From: Streptomyces sp. Ru73
GTDB taxonomy: Bacteria > Actinomycetota > Actinomycetes > Streptomycetales > Streptomycetaceae
NCBI RefSeq assembly: GCF_002920575.1
Contig: NZ_PQSQ01000016.1
Location: 44,257 to 108,256 of the forward strand
Direction of reading: 5' to 3'
Length of the DNA: 64,000 nucleotides
In this document: piece after piece, positions 7,232 to 15,781 of the stretch
Position numbering within the stretch: the first letter of the stretch is position 1
Layout of the letters: every line of letters starts with the position of its first letter
Notes under the pieces: generated by a model
Database searches by the model: none
The model's input: only the letters and a program-made list of their open reading frames with translations
What the model was told of the DNA's origin: nothing
Made by a program: the position numbers and the translations under genes

Positions 7232-8901
7232 CGGGCGCCCCCGTTCCGGCGGCCCTGTCCGTCGCGCCGGCCGTTGCCCTTGCGGCGGCCGTCCGCGGCC
7301 CGCCGGCGCCGGCCGCGGGACCGGTTGCCGTCCCCGGCCCTGTCCATGTCCCTGTCCCCGTCCGCGGCCGGATCGCCGGGGTCACCGGAGCCGCCGGGGC
7401 CACCAGGACCACCGGGACCGCCGGGCCCCCCGAAGCCACCGGCCGTACCGGCATCACCGGGACCGCCGGGCCCCCCGAACCCATCGGCCGTACCGGCACC
7501 ACCGGCCCCGTCGCCCTCCTCGCCTACCACCACCCGTGCGATTACCCCCGTGTCCGCGCGGGCCGGGCGGGGGCGGCGGGCGCGGTCGCTGATGCGGACG
7601 AGCAGGGCGATCATGATCCAGTTGGTGACGACGGAGGAGCCGCCCTGGGCCAGGAACGGCATCGCCATGCCGGTGAGCGGGATCAGCCCCATCACCCCGC
7701 CCGCGATCACGAACACCTGGATGGCGAGGAGCGAGGAGAGGCCGACCGCGAGGAGCCGGCCGAACGGTTCGCGGAGGGCCAGGCCAGCGCGGTAACCGCG
7801 GGCGACCAGCAGCGTGTAGAGGAGGAAGAGCGCCGTGAGGCCGGTGTACCCCAGCTCCTCGCCCGCCGTGGCCAGGATGAAGTCCGACTTCATGGCGAAG
7901 CCGATGAGCGCCGAGTGGCCCTGGCCGAGCCCCGTGCCGAGCATGCCGCCCGCGCCGAAGGCGAACAGGGACAGGGCGAGCTGGCTCGCGCCCTCGCCCC
8001 GCTCGATGCTCGCGAAGGGGTGCAGCCAGTCCGCGACCCGGCTGTGCACGTGCGGTTCGACGCTGCCCACCGCGGCCGCGCCGGCCGCGGCGAGCAGCAG
8101 CCCGACGGCGATCCAGCCGGTCCGCCCGGTGGCCGCGTACAGCAGGACGACGAAGACGCCGAAGAAGAGGAGCGAGGTACCCAGGTCCCGTTCCAGGACC
8201 AGGACGCCCACGCTGATCAGCCAGATCGCGACGACGGGCCCGAGCACCCGGCCGGTGGGGAACTGCAGCCGCCGCAGCCGGCGGCCGGTGTACGCCAGCG
8301 CGTGCCGGTTCGCCGCGAGGTAGGCCGCGAAGAAGATGCTGATCAGGATCTTCGCGAACTCGCCGGGCTGGATCGAGAAGCCGGCGAACCTGATCCAGAT
8401 CTTCGCGCCGTTGACCGCCGGGAAGGCGATCGGCACCACCATCAGGACGAGCGCGGCCGCGGCACTGAGATAGGCGTACCGCTGCAGTACGCGGTGGTCC
8501 CGCAGCAGCGCCACCACGCCGATGAACAGCGCCACGCCGACCGCCGACCAGATCAGCTGGGTGGGCGCCGCCTCGTTCTTCGGGGTCTCCTGGTCGAGCC
8601 GGAAGATCAGGACCAGGCCGAGGCCGTTGAGCAGGACCGCGATCGGCAGCAGCAGCGGATCGGCGTACGGTGCCCGGAACCGTACGGCGAGATGGCCGAG
8701 AAGGGCGAGCACGGCCAGACCGGCTCCGTAACCGGCCGCACCGGCCGGGACGGTACCGTGCCGGGCGAGGCCGACCTCGACGTAGCCGTAGACGCTGATC
8801 AGGACGGCCCCGGCCAGCAGCACCAGCTCGACGCCGCGGCGCCTGGGCAGCCGGATACCTGGGGGAGGGGCGTCCGCCCTTGCGGCCGTGGTCGCGGTCA
8901 T
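7228..8901 (-). CDS. RodA/FtsW/SpoVE family SEDS glycosyltransferase with collagen-like tail
   Basis: A polytopic membrane protein with about ten hydrophobic helices and SEDS hallmarks such as RFAGFSIQPGEFAKI, VLERDLGTSLLFFG and FLAQGGSSVVTNW. It polymerises lipid II into glycan strands together with the PBP2 encoded next. The last ~100 residues are unusual: after the final helix come runs of Gly-Gly-Pro/Gly-Pro-Gly repeats (roughly residues 455-500) and then a strongly basic Arg/Gly-rich stretch. I take the ATG at 8901; a TTG at 8910 is also in frame and neither has a strong ribosome site. Confidence 0.92.
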   Translation of the reverse strand: MTATTAARADAPPPGIRLPRRRGVELVLLAGAVLISVYGYVEVGLARHGTVPAGAAGYGAGLAVLALLGHLAVRFRAPYADPLLLPIAVLLNGLGLVLIFRLDQETPKNEAAPTQLIWSAVGVALFIGVVALLRDHRVLQRYAYLSAAAALVLMVVPIAFPAVNGAKIWIRFAGFSIQPGEFAKILISIFFAAYLAANRHALAYTGRRLRRLQFPTGRVLGPVVAIWLISVGVLVLERDLGTSLLFFGVFVVLLYAATGRTGWIAVGLLLAAAGAAAVGSVEPHVHSRVADWLHPFASIERGEGASQLALSLFAFGAGGMLGTGLGQGHSALIGFAMKSDFILATAGEELGYTGLTALFLLYTLLVARGYRAGLALREPFGRLLAVGLSSLLAIQVFVIAGGVMGLIPLTGMAMPFLAQGGSSVVTNWIMIALLVRISDRARRPRPARADTGVIARVVVGEEGDGAGGAGTADGFGGPGGPGDAGTAGGFGGPGGPGGPGGPGGSGDPGDPAADGDRDMDRAGDGNRSRGRRRRAADGRRKGNGRRDGQGRRNGGAR

Positions 8902-8989
8902 GTCAGGCAAAGTAGCAAGAGCCCGGGCGTAAGCGACCGAGGACGATCATGATCAGGCCCTTGTGCCGCGGGCGTACGGGGCGCCGGGG

Positions 8990-9135
8990 GCAAGCGGCCG
9001 AAAGCGCGGCCGGGGGGGCGAAGCGCGGCCGAGGAGACGAGGCGTGGTCGAGGGAACGAAGCGCGATCAAAGGGACGAAAGCGCACTCGACGGGTCGAAA
9101 GTCCGCCCGAGGGGGCGAAAGGGCGGCCGGTGGGG
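8990..9135. repeat. degenerate tandem repeat, unit about 19-20 bp, six to seven copies
   Basis: Units such as GGGCGAAGCGCGGCCGAGG, GACGAGGCGTGGTCGAGG, GAACGAAGCGCGATCAAAGG and GACGAAAGCGCACTCGACGG follow each other. The 8911-9225 stretch has no gene I can support: open frames here consist only of translated repeat. The remaining bases, about 9140-9225, precede the P450 gene and must hold its promoter, but I see no convincing -10/-35 pair. Confidence 0.75.
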
Positions 9136-9225
9136 CGCACCGGGCGTAACAGGCGTTCATCTTGTTATCACTTCGCTGCCAGGTCGCTTGGTCAGCACGG
9201 GTACCGGCCAGGCAGTATTGCGGGC

Positions 9226-10512
9226 ATGACCAAAATCCGCTCGGGCGTCACCGCTTGGCTGGCCCGCAGATATCTCGCGCGGACTCAGAAAAAGGGCTTC
9301 GATCTGTCGCGAATGCCCTTCTTGCCCGAGTCCACCCTCATGCCGTTGCGCCGCCACGGCCTTGATCCGGTGGCCGACTTGTCGGTGCTGCGGCAGAAGT
9401 CGCCGGTGAGCGTGCTGCCCGTGCCGCTCGCCTCGAACGTGTGGCTGGTCACAGGCTATGACGAGGTGAAGGAGGTGCTGGGCAAGGCGAAGGCGTTCAG
9501 CAGCGATTACACCAACCTCGTCGGCAATGCCGGCGCCGACGCGGGCAAGAACCCCGGCGGCCTCGGATTCGCCGACCCGCCGGACCACACCCGGCTGCGC
9601 AGGCTGCTGACTCCCGAATTCACCATGCGCCGGCTCGGCCGGCTCACCCCGCGCATCCACGAGATCGTCGAGGAGCGGCTCGCGGAAATGGAACGCCTCG
9701 GGCGTTCGGGCGAGCCCGTCGACATCGTCCACACCTTCGCGCTGCCCATTCCCTCGCTGGTCATCTGCGAACTGCTGGGAGTGCCGTACGAGGACCGCGC
9801 CGACTTCGAGCGGCTCAGCGCGGCCCGGTTCGACCTTTTCGGCGGCGCGAACGCCTCGTTCGGCGCCATATCGGAATCGCTCGCCTATTTCCAGGAGATC
9901 GTCAAGAAGGAGCGCAAGGACCCGGGTGACGGCCTGCTCGGCCAGATCGTCCGGGACCACGGCGACACCGTCAGCGACGACGAGCTGGCCGGACTCGCCG
10001 ACGGCGTGCTCACCGGCGGCTTCGAGACCACCGCGAGCATGCTCGCGCTCGGCGCCCTCGTCCTGCTCCGCGACCCCGACCACTTCGCGGCGCTGAAGGA
10101 CGGCGACGAGGCCACCGAGCGGTACGTCGAGGAATTGCTGCGCTATCTCACGGTCGTCCAGGTCGCCTTTCCCCGGTTCGCCCGGGAGAAAGTGGAGATC
10201 GGCGGCGTCCGCATCGCCGAGGGCGACGTCGTACTGTGCTCGCTCAGCGGTGCCGACCGGGACGGGAAGCTCGGCCCGGACATGGAGCGCTTCGACCCGG
10301 ACCGCAAGGTCCCCTCGCACCTCGCATTCGGATACGGAATACATCGCTGCGTCGGTGCCGAACTGGCCCGGATGGAACTCCGCGCCGCCTATCCGGCACT
10401 GGTCCGCCGATTCCCGAACATGCGCCTCGCCGTACCGGAACGGGAACTGGCCTTCCGCAAGCTGTCCATCGTCTACGGGGTGGAATCACTGCCGGTGCGG
10501 CTGCACGGCTGA
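9226..10512 (+). CDS. cytochrome P450
   Basis: A complete 428-residue bacterial class I P450. The I-helix motif GGFETTAS (about 265), the ExxR pair in YVEELLRYL (about 305) and the haem-binding loop FGYGIHRCVGAELARME with the thiolate Cys (about 376) are all present. The ATG at 9226 is chosen because homologous P450s start near here. No ferredoxin or reductase gene is adjacent and no biosynthetic cluster surrounds it, so electron donors must come from elsewhere and the substrate is unknown. Codon choice is somewhat less GC-extreme than in neighbours (for example ATA, AAA and TTT codons), which would fit acquisition. Confidence 0.93.
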   Translation: MTKIRSGVTAWLARRYLARTQKKGFDLSRMPFLPESTLMPLRRHGLDPVADLSVLRQKSPVSVLPVPLASNVWLVTGYDEVKEVLGKAKAFSSDYTNLVGNAGADAGKNPGGLGFADPPDHTRLRRLLTPEFTMRRLGRLTPRIHEIVEERLAEMERLGRSGEPVDIVHTFALPIPSLVICELLGVPYEDRADFERLSAARFDLFGGANASFGAISESLAYFQEIVKKERKDPGDGLLGQIVRDHGDTVSDDELAGLADGVLTGGFETTASMLALGALVLLRDPDHFAALKDGDEATERYVEELLRYLTVVQVAFPRFAREKVEIGGVRIAEGDVVLCSLSGADRDGKLGPDMERFDPDRKVPSHLAFGYGIHRCVGAELARMELRAAYPALVRRFPNMRLAVPERELAFRKLSIVYGVESLPVRLHG

Positions 10513-10562
10513 GAGCGGGCACGGAAGCGGCCGGCGGGGGGAAGTGGCGCGTGGGGGAAGCG

Positions 10563-10612
10563 ACGAGTGGGGGAGTGGGACGAGTGGGGGAGTGGGACGA
10601 GCCGGGGAGCGG
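10563..10612. repeat. 17-bp tandem repeat, three copies
   Basis: ACGAGTGGGGGAGTGGG occurs at 10563-10579 and 10580-10596, followed by a diverged third copy from 10597. The repeat lies between the P450 stop and the GntR promoter region; no function is visible. Confidence 0.8.
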
Positions 10613-10624
10613 AGGGAATGCGTC

Positions 10625-10670
10625 CGGTCCGACCGCAATTACGGTGTGACCTGCCGTGTGACATAGTTTT
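10625..10670 (+). promoter_or_regulatory. GntR gene promoter with GGTCCGACC palindrome
   Basis: CGGTCCGACCG at 10625-10635 is a perfect 5-bp inverted repeat around a central C. It has the same core as the palindrome upstream of lutA (11586-11600) and matches the TGGTnnnACCA shape of FadR/LldR-type operators. A TAGTTT -10-like hexamer lies at 10664-10669. Autoregulation by the GntR protein is inferred. Confidence 0.45.
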
Positions 10671-10725
10671 TCGGTGAGAGCGCCGGCCGATCAGGACGCA
10701 GTGCCGGCCGACCAGGGAGTGACGG

Positions 10726-11478
10726 ATGGCTGTCGAATGGCGACCCGTACGGCAGTCCCGTACGCATGAACTGGTCCTCGAAAGCATCGAGGAACGGGTG
10801 CTGGCCGGCGAGCTCAAGGCCGGCGACCGGCTGCCGCCCGAGCGCGAGCTGGCCCCCGTACTGGGCGTCAGCCGCTCCGCGCTCCGCGAGGCGCTGCGCG
10901 TACTGGAGACCATCGGCGTCCTGGTCGCCCAGGCCGGCCGCGGTCCCGACGCCGGCGCCCGGATCGTACGGAACCCCGACGACGCGCTCGGCCGGCTGCT
11001 CCGCCTCCACTTCGCCCTCGGCAGCTACTGCCTGGAGGACGTCCTGGAGGCCCGGGTCACCCTGGAGCGCTCCAGCTTCCACGCCGCAGCGCGGCACGCG
11101 GCCGCCGCCGACCTCGACGAGGCGGCGGCGCTCGTGACGCGGATGGCGGCGCCGGACGTGAGCGTGCCGGAGTTCAACGACCTGGACACCCGTTTCCACG
11201 TCCAGATCGCCCGCAGCTCCGGCAACGCGCTCACCTCCACCCTCACCTCGGCCGTCCGCGAGTCCGTACGCCCGCTCATCCTGCGCGCGCTGGAGGCCGC
11301 CGAGGACTGGCCGGCCACCGCCGCCGCGCTCAACGCCGAGCACACCGAGCTGCTCCGCCTGGTGCGCGCCGGCGACGGCGAGGCCGCCGCCGACCTGGCC
11401 GAACGCCACATCAGGGGGCTGCACGGCACGCTGGTGGAGGACCGTCCGGGGGACACCGAGGACCGGCCGGGGGACTGA
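10726..11478 (+). CDS. FadR-subfamily GntR regulator, probably of lactate utilisation
   Basis: A 250-residue regulator: winged helix at residues about 10-75 with the GntR core LKAGDRLPPERELAPVLGVSRSALREALRVLE, then an all-helical FCD effector domain with metal-ligand candidates in DLDTRFHVQIARSSGN and ERHIRGLH. FadR-subfamily proteins bind carboxylates such as lactate or pyruvate. The gene sits directly upstream of lutABC in the same direction, 194 bp away, and both promoters carry a GGTCCGACC palindrome. This strongly suggests an LldR-like repressor. The last residues repeat EDRPGD, a small duplication. Confidence 0.9.
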   Translation: MAVEWRPVRQSRTHELVLESIEERVLAGELKAGDRLPPERELAPVLGVSRSALREALRVLETIGVLVAQAGRGPDAGARIVRNPDDALGRLLRLHFALGSYCLEDVLEARVTLERSSFHAAARHAAAADLDEAAALVTRMAAPDVSVPEFNDLDTRFHVQIARSSGNALTSTLTSAVRESVRPLILRALEAAEDWPATAAALNAEHTELLRLVRAGDGEAAADLAERHIRGLHGTLVEDRPGDTEDRPGD

Positions 11479-11492
11479 GAGCCGGCCCGGGA

Positions 11493-11530
11493 GTCTTGGG
11501 GGCGATTGGGGGTCTTGGGGGCGATTGGGG
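11493..11530. repeat. two direct copies of a 19-bp repeat
   Basis: GTCTTGGGGGCGATTGGGG occurs at 11493-11511 and 11512-11530, just after the GntR stop codon. No role is evident. Confidence 0.75.
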
Positions 11531-11582
11531 GGCTGAGAGCGACGCCGCCCCCCTGCGGGGAATGGCCCGCCCACCCCCTCGC

Positions 11583-11600
11583 TAGTATGGTCCGACCATA
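11583..11600 (+). promoter_or_regulatory. lutA operator overlapping a -10-like element
   Basis: TATGGTCCGACCATA (11586-11600) is a perfect 7-bp inverted repeat around a single central base and fits the FadR/LldR operator pattern. It overlaps a TAGTAT -10-like hexamer at 11583-11588, so bound repressor would block RNA polymerase. The site is 73 bp before the lutA start. Confidence 0.65.
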
Positions 11601-11672
11601 AAGAGGTCGTACGAAGGTCCGCCCCCTGGCGGCCGACGACGACCTCCCCACGGTCATCCAATCGGAGGTCCC

Positions 11673-12518
11673 ATGCGCGTCGGACTCTTCGCCACCTGTC
11701 TGGGAGACACGCTCTTCCCCGACGCGGTGAAAGCCACCGCCGTCCTGCTCGCCCGCCTCGGCCACGAGGTCGTCTTCCCGCCGGGCCAGACCTGCTGCGG
11801 CCAGATGCACGTCAACACCGGCTACCAGCGCGAGCCGGTACCCCTGGTGCGCGGCTTCGCCGAGCAGTTCGGCGACCCGTCGATCGAGGCGGTCGTGATG
11901 CCCTCCGGCTCCTGCGCCGGTTCCGTACGCCACCAGCACGCGATCGTCGCCGAGCGCTACGGCGACGCGGCCCTCCGAGCAGGCGTCGCGACCGTCCGTG
12001 CCAAGACGTACGAACTCTCCGAGTTCCTGGTCGACGTGCTGGGCGTCACCGACACCGGCGCGTACTTCCCGCACCGGGTGACGTACCACCCCACCTGTCA
12101 CTCCCTCCGCATGCTGCGGGTCGGCGAGAAGCCGCTGCGGTTGCTGCGCGCCGTCGAGGGCATCGACCTCGTCGAGCTGCCGGAGGCCGACGCCTGCTGC
12201 GGCTTCGGCGGCACCTTCGCGGTCAAGAACGCCGAGACCTCCGCCGCGATGCTCGCCGACAAGATGCGCCACGTCACCGGTACCGGCGCCGAGGTCTGCA
12301 CCGCGGGCGACTCCTCCTGCCTGATGCACATCGGCGGCGGGCTCTCCCGCATCAAGGCCGGCACCCGCACCCTGCACCTGGCGCACATCCTCGCGTCGAC
12401 CCGTAGGACGCCGTACGTCCTGCCGGACACCCCCGGTACGCCCACGGACGCATGCGCCCCGCCGGACCCGGCCGGCGCGCGGACCGCGGCCGGCACCCCG
12501 CTGGAGGCCACCCGATGA
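11673..12518 (+). CDS. lutA: LutA-like (Fe-S)-binding lactate oxidation subunit
   Basis: A 281-residue protein with two cysteine-rich CCG domains: FPPGQTCCGQMHVN near residue 42 and ADACCGFGGTF near residue 175, plus single conserved Cys at SGSCAGS and YHPTCHS. These are the signatures of the YkgE/LutA family, the subunit of the LutABC complex that oxidises L-lactate to pyruvate in the cytoplasm. The C-terminal 40 residues are Pro/Ala/Thr-rich and outside the domain. Its TGA overlaps the lutB ATG by four bases, so the two are translationally coupled. Confidence 0.92.
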   Translation: MRVGLFATCLGDTLFPDAVKATAVLLARLGHEVVFPPGQTCCGQMHVNTGYQREPVPLVRGFAEQFGDPSIEAVVMPSGSCAGSVRHQHAIVAERYGDAALRAGVATVRAKTYELSEFLVDVLGVTDTGAYFPHRVTYHPTCHSLRMLRVGEKPLRLLRAVEGIDLVELPEADACCGFGGTFAVKNAETSAAMLADKMRHVTGTGAEVCTAGDSSCLMHIGGGLSRIKAGTRTLHLAHILASTRRTPYVLPDTPGTPTDACAPPDPAGARTAAGTPLEATR

Positions 12519-14329
12519 GCACCCCCACCTACCTGGGCATGCCGGCCCTCCCGCCCCGCTCCCCGTACGGCACCGGCAACCTGCGCGGCGACCGGAAGTT
12601 CCCCGCGGCCGCCCATGACGAGCTGCGCAACGACCAGCTGCGCCGCAACCTCGGCAAGGCCACCCACACCATCCGCGCCAAGCGGCTCGCCGTCACCGGC
12701 GAACTCCCCGACTGGGAGGCGCTGCGCGACGCCGGCTCCGCCATCAAGACCGACACCATGAACCGCCTCCCCGAGCTGCTGGAACAGCTGGAGGCGAAGG
12801 TCACCGAGGCCGGCGGCACGGTCCACTGGGCACGCGACGGCGCCGAGGCGAACGCCATCGTCACCCGCCTCGTCCAGCAGACCGGCTCCGACGAGGTCAT
12901 CAAGGTCAAGTCCATGGCCACCCAGGAGATCGGCCTCAACGAACACCTCGCCGAGCAGGGCATCAAGGCTCACGAGACCGACCTCGCCGAGCTGATCGTC
13001 CAGCTCGCCGACGACAAGCCGTCCCACATCCTCGTCCCGGCCATCCACCGCAACCGCGACGAGATCCGCGAGATCTTCCGCGACCGCATCCCCGGCGTCG
13101 ACCCGGAGCTGCGGGCCGTACCGGAGGAGCTCGCCGCGGTCGCCCGCACGTACCTCCGCGAGAAGTTCCTGACCACCCCCGTCGCCGTCTCCGGCGCCAA
13201 CTTCGGCATCGCCGAGACCGGCACCCTCTCGGTCGTCGAGTCCGAGGGCAACGGCCGCATGTGCCTCACCCTCCCCGACACGCTCATCACCGTCATGGGC
13301 ATCGAGAAGGTCCTGCCGCGCTACGCCGACCTGGAGGTCTTCCTCCAGCTCCTGCCGCGCTCCTCCACGGGCGAGCGCATGAACCCGTACACCTCGATGT
13401 GGACGGGCGTGACGCCGGGCGACGGCCCCCAGAACTTCCACCTGGTCCTCCTCGACAACGGCCGTACGGCGGCGCTCGCCGACAAGACCGGCCGCCAGGC
13501 CCTCAACTGCATCCGCTGCTCGGCGTGCCTGAACGTCTGCCCGGTGTACGAGCGGGCCGGCGGCCACGCGTACGGCTCGACCTACCCGGGCCCCATCGGC
13601 GCGGTCCTCACCCCGCAACTGGCCGGGATGGACGCCGCCAGGAACGACCCCAACAGCTCGCTGCCGTACGCCTCCACGCTCTGCGGCGCGTGCTACGACG
13701 CCTGCCCGGTGAAGATCGACATCCCGTCCCTCCTCGTCGAACTCCGCCACCAGCACACCGAGGCCACCGGCACGACCCCCGAAAAGCTGGCGATGAAGGC
13801 CGCGGCCGCGGTGATGGGCAGACCGGGCGTCTACCGCGCCGCACAGAAGGCCGCGAGCACGGGCCGCCTGCTCGCGGGCAAGGACGGCCGCATCTCCCAC
13901 CTCCCACCGCCCTTCGACGGCTGGAGCGACAGCCGGGACACCCCGGCCCCGCCGAAGCAGACCTTCCGCACGTGGCTGGCGTCGCCGGAGGGCGCGAACG
14001 TCCTACGCGCGGCCGCGGAGGAGGGAGCTGAGGCGCTGCGGGCCGCGGGGGAGGGCGCGCGGGGGCGCACGGCGGCTGGCTCTGAGGCGGACTTGTCGGG
14101 GGCGGCCGACACCTCTGGGACCGCCGACTCGTCTGCACCAGCTACCGCTCCCGCGGCCGACTCGTCCGGGACAGGCGTCGCTCCCGCAGCCGGGTCTTCC
14201 GGACCGGCGGCCGACGCATCGGGAACAGCCACCAGCGTCCCCACCACCAGCGACAACCCCGCAGACGGCACATCCACAGGCGGCACATCCACAAGTGGCA
14301 GCAATCCCACTCAGGAGGACCAGCGATGA
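12515..14329 (+). CDS. lutB: LutB-like iron-sulfur lactate oxidation subunit
   Basis: A 604-residue LutB homologue: an N-terminal LUD domain (residues about 60-300, with VSGANFGIAETGTL), then two [4Fe-4S] ferredoxin motifs CIRCSACLNVCP near 330 and CGACYDACPVKI near 390, followed by a C-terminal segment. The ATG at 12515 overlaps the lutA stop; an in-frame upstream start at 12452 would overlap lutA further. The final ~90 residues are a low-complexity Ala/Ser/Gly/Thr tail absent from typical LutB proteins of about 470-510 residues. Stop overlaps the lutC start by four bases. Confidence 0.92.
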   Translation: MSTPTYLGMPALPPRSPYGTGNLRGDRKFPAAAHDELRNDQLRRNLGKATHTIRAKRLAVTGELPDWEALRDAGSAIKTDTMNRLPELLEQLEAKVTEAGGTVHWARDGAEANAIVTRLVQQTGSDEVIKVKSMATQEIGLNEHLAEQGIKAHETDLAELIVQLADDKPSHILVPAIHRNRDEIREIFRDRIPGVDPELRAVPEELAAVARTYLREKFLTTPVAVSGANFGIAETGTLSVVESEGNGRMCLTLPDTLITVMGIEKVLPRYADLEVFLQLLPRSSTGERMNPYTSMWTGVTPGDGPQNFHLVLLDNGRTAALADKTGRQALNCIRCSACLNVCPVYERAGGHAYGSTYPGPIGAVLTPQLAGMDAARNDPNSSLPYASTLCGACYDACPVKIDIPSLLVELRHQHTEATGTTPEKLAMKAAAAVMGRPGVYRAAQKAASTGRLLAGKDGRISHLPPPFDGWSDSRDTPAPPKQTFRTWLASPEGANVLRAAAEEGAEALRAAGEGARGRTAAGSEADLSGAADTSGTADSSAPATAPAADSSGTGVAPAAGSSGPAADASGTATSVPTTSDNPADGTSTGGTSTSGSNPTQEDQR

Positions 14330-14961
14330 CCACCACCGCCCGCGACACGGTGCTCGGCCGCATCCGGGACGCCCTGGCCCTCGCGCCCGCCGACGAGGTG
14401 ACGATCCCGCGCGAGTACCGCACCGGCCGCACCCTCCCCATCACCGACCGGATCGCGCTCCTCACCGACCGCCTGGTCGACTACAAGGCCGAGGTCCACA
14501 CCTGCCCGGCAGCCGGCACCGCCGAAGCCATCGCCACCGTCCTGCGCGACCACGGCGCCCGCCGCATCGGCGTACCGCCCGGTCTGGACCCGTCCTGGCT
14601 CACGGCGTACGACGGCGAGGTGCGGCACGACTCCGCCGACGTCCCCGCCGCCGAACTGGACGCGCTCGACGGCGTGGTGACCGCCTCCGCCGTCACCTGC
14701 GCCGAAACCGGCACGATCTTCCTCGACGCCGCCCCCGACCAGGGCCGCCGCGCCCTCACCCTCGTCCCCGACCTCCACGTCTGCGTGGTCGACGCCTCGA
14801 CGATCGAGCCCGGCGTCCCCGAAACCGTCGCCCGCCTGACCCCGACCCGCCCCACAACCCTCATCAGCGGCCCGTCCGCCACCTCCGACATCGAACTGGA
14901 ACGAGTCGAGGGCGTACACGGCCCCCGCACCCTCATCGTGCTGATCCGAACAGACGCCTGA
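14326..14961 (+). CDS. lutC: LutC-like lactate utilisation subunit
   Basis: A 211-residue LUD-domain protein with the conserved LTASAVTCAETGTIFLD-type core (here VVTASAVTCAETGTI) and LVPDLHVCVVDA, typical of YkgG/LutC, the third subunit of the LutABC lactate dehydrogenase complex. Four-base overlap with lutB completes the operon lutABC. No second operon gene follows: the next 155 bp are noncoding and end at a monocistronic gene. Confidence 0.92.
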   Translation: MTTTARDTVLGRIRDALALAPADEVTIPREYRTGRTLPITDRIALLTDRLVDYKAEVHTCPAAGTAEAIATVLRDHGARRIGVPPGLDPSWLTAYDGEVRHDSADVPAAELDALDGVVTASAVTCAETGTIFLDAAPDQGRRALTLVPDLHVCVVDASTIEPGVPETVARLTPTRPTTLISGPSATSDIELERVEGVHGPRTLIVLIRTDA

Positions 14962-15116
14962 CCACGAGGAGTGCTCTCCGCGCCAGACGCATGAACGGCA
15001 GGACGGCTCTCCGCATGGGGCCGCGGGCCTCCACTGACCGCACCCGCCCACCGGTCACGCACGCGCCCAACCGATTACTCGATTACTTACGCGCCCGATC
15101 GGTTACCCATGCCGCC

Positions 15117-15596
15117 ATGCAGACCTTCCTCCCGTACCCGGGCTTCGCCGAGTCGGCGGCCGTCCTCGACGCCCGCCGGCTCGGCAAACAGCGCGTGGAG
15201 GCCCTCCAGATCCTGCGCGGCCTCACCGTCCCCGGCTACGGCTGGCGCCACCACCCGGCGGTCCGCATGTGGACGGGCTACGAGGAGGCCCTCGTCCGGT
15301 ACGGCCTGGAAATCTGCCGCGTCTGGACCGCCACGGGCCGCCAGGACACCTGCGCCCTCACCCTCACGGAGGACTACGCCGCCCACTTCCCCGGCACCCC
15401 ACCCCGCACCTACGAGGCCCTGGCCTCCACCAACGACCTCCCCAACTGGCTCGGCGACCCCGCCTTCCACCGCAGCCACCAGTCGGCCCTCCTCACCAAG
15501 GACCCGACCCACTACGCCGCCCACTTCCCCAACGTCCCCACCAACCTCCCCTACATCTGGCCCACCTCAGACCGAGCCCCATCGAGGGAGGCCTGA
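15117..15596 (+). CDS. pyrimidine-dimer-glycosylase-like protein (MSMEG_6728 family)
   Basis: A 159-residue protein with FLPYPGFAESAAVLDARRLGKQRVE at the N-terminus and GWRHHPAVRMWTGYEEAL, FHRSHQSALLTKDPTHY later. These segments match the actinobacterial MSMEG_6728 family, assigned to the pyrimidine-dimer DNA glycosylase (Pyr_excise) superfamily. A DNA-repair function is therefore plausible but I see no proven catalytic residues. The upstream 50 bp are AT-richer than surroundings and contain an inverted repeat AACCGAT (15069-15075) / ATCGGTT (15098-15104) that may be promoter or operator sequence. A strong hairpin follows the stop. Confidence 0.8.
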   Translation: MQTFLPYPGFAESAAVLDARRLGKQRVEALQILRGLTVPGYGWRHHPAVRMWTGYEEALVRYGLEICRVWTATGRQDTCALTLTEDYAAHFPGTPPRTYEALASTNDLPNWLGDPAFHRSHQSALLTKDPTHYAAHFPNVPTNLPYIWPTSDRAPSREA

Positions 15597-15619
15597 CGTG
15601 CGCGACCCACGCAGACACG

Positions 15620-15659
15620 ACGAAGGGCCGGACCCATCGAAATGGGTCCGGCCCTTCGT
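15620..15659. terminator. bidirectional hairpin terminator
   Basis: A perfect 18-bp stem (ACGAAGGGCCGGACCCAT and its complement) closed by a CGAA loop, 24 bp after the stop of the upstream gene and 50 bp beyond the 3' end of the tRNA-Arg on the other strand. There is no long T run, as is usual in Streptomyces. Confidence 0.8.
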
Positions 15660-15709
15660 CCTTGGCACATGGGCTGGTCAGCGGTGTGATCACGCTGGTC
15701 CAGGCGAAG

Positions 15710-15781
15710 TGCCCCCGGCAGGATTCGAACCTGCGCACACGGCTCCGGAGGCCGTTGCTCTATCCCCTGAGCTACGGGGGC
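15710..15781 (-). tRNA. tRNA-Arg (anticodon CCG)
   Basis: A complete 72-nt cloverleaf on the minus strand: acceptor arms GCCCCCG/CGGGGGC, D-arm GCTC...GAGC, anticodon stem ACGGC/GCCGT with loop CTCCGGA (anticodon CCG), T-arm GCAGG-TTCGAAT-CCTGC and discriminator A. The CCA is not encoded. It reads CGG Arg codons, which are frequent in this GC-rich genome. Confidence 0.96.

Noticed and set aside
5075..7795. A ~900-codon plus-strand open frame antisense to pbp2 and rodA
   Set aside because: Both minus-strand genes carry full family motifs; the plus frame shows only biased low-complexity sequence.
8949..9149. Small open frames in the repeat region before the P450 gene
   Set aside because: They only translate the 19-20-bp repeat and have no ribosome sites or domains.
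9226..10512. P450 as part of a biosynthetic gene cluster
   Set aside because: Flanking genes are cell-wall and lactate genes; no synthase, ferredoxin or transporter gene is near it.
15710..15781. tRNA-Arg as a mobile-element attachment site
   Set aside because: No integrase gene and no duplicated tRNA 3' end in this window.
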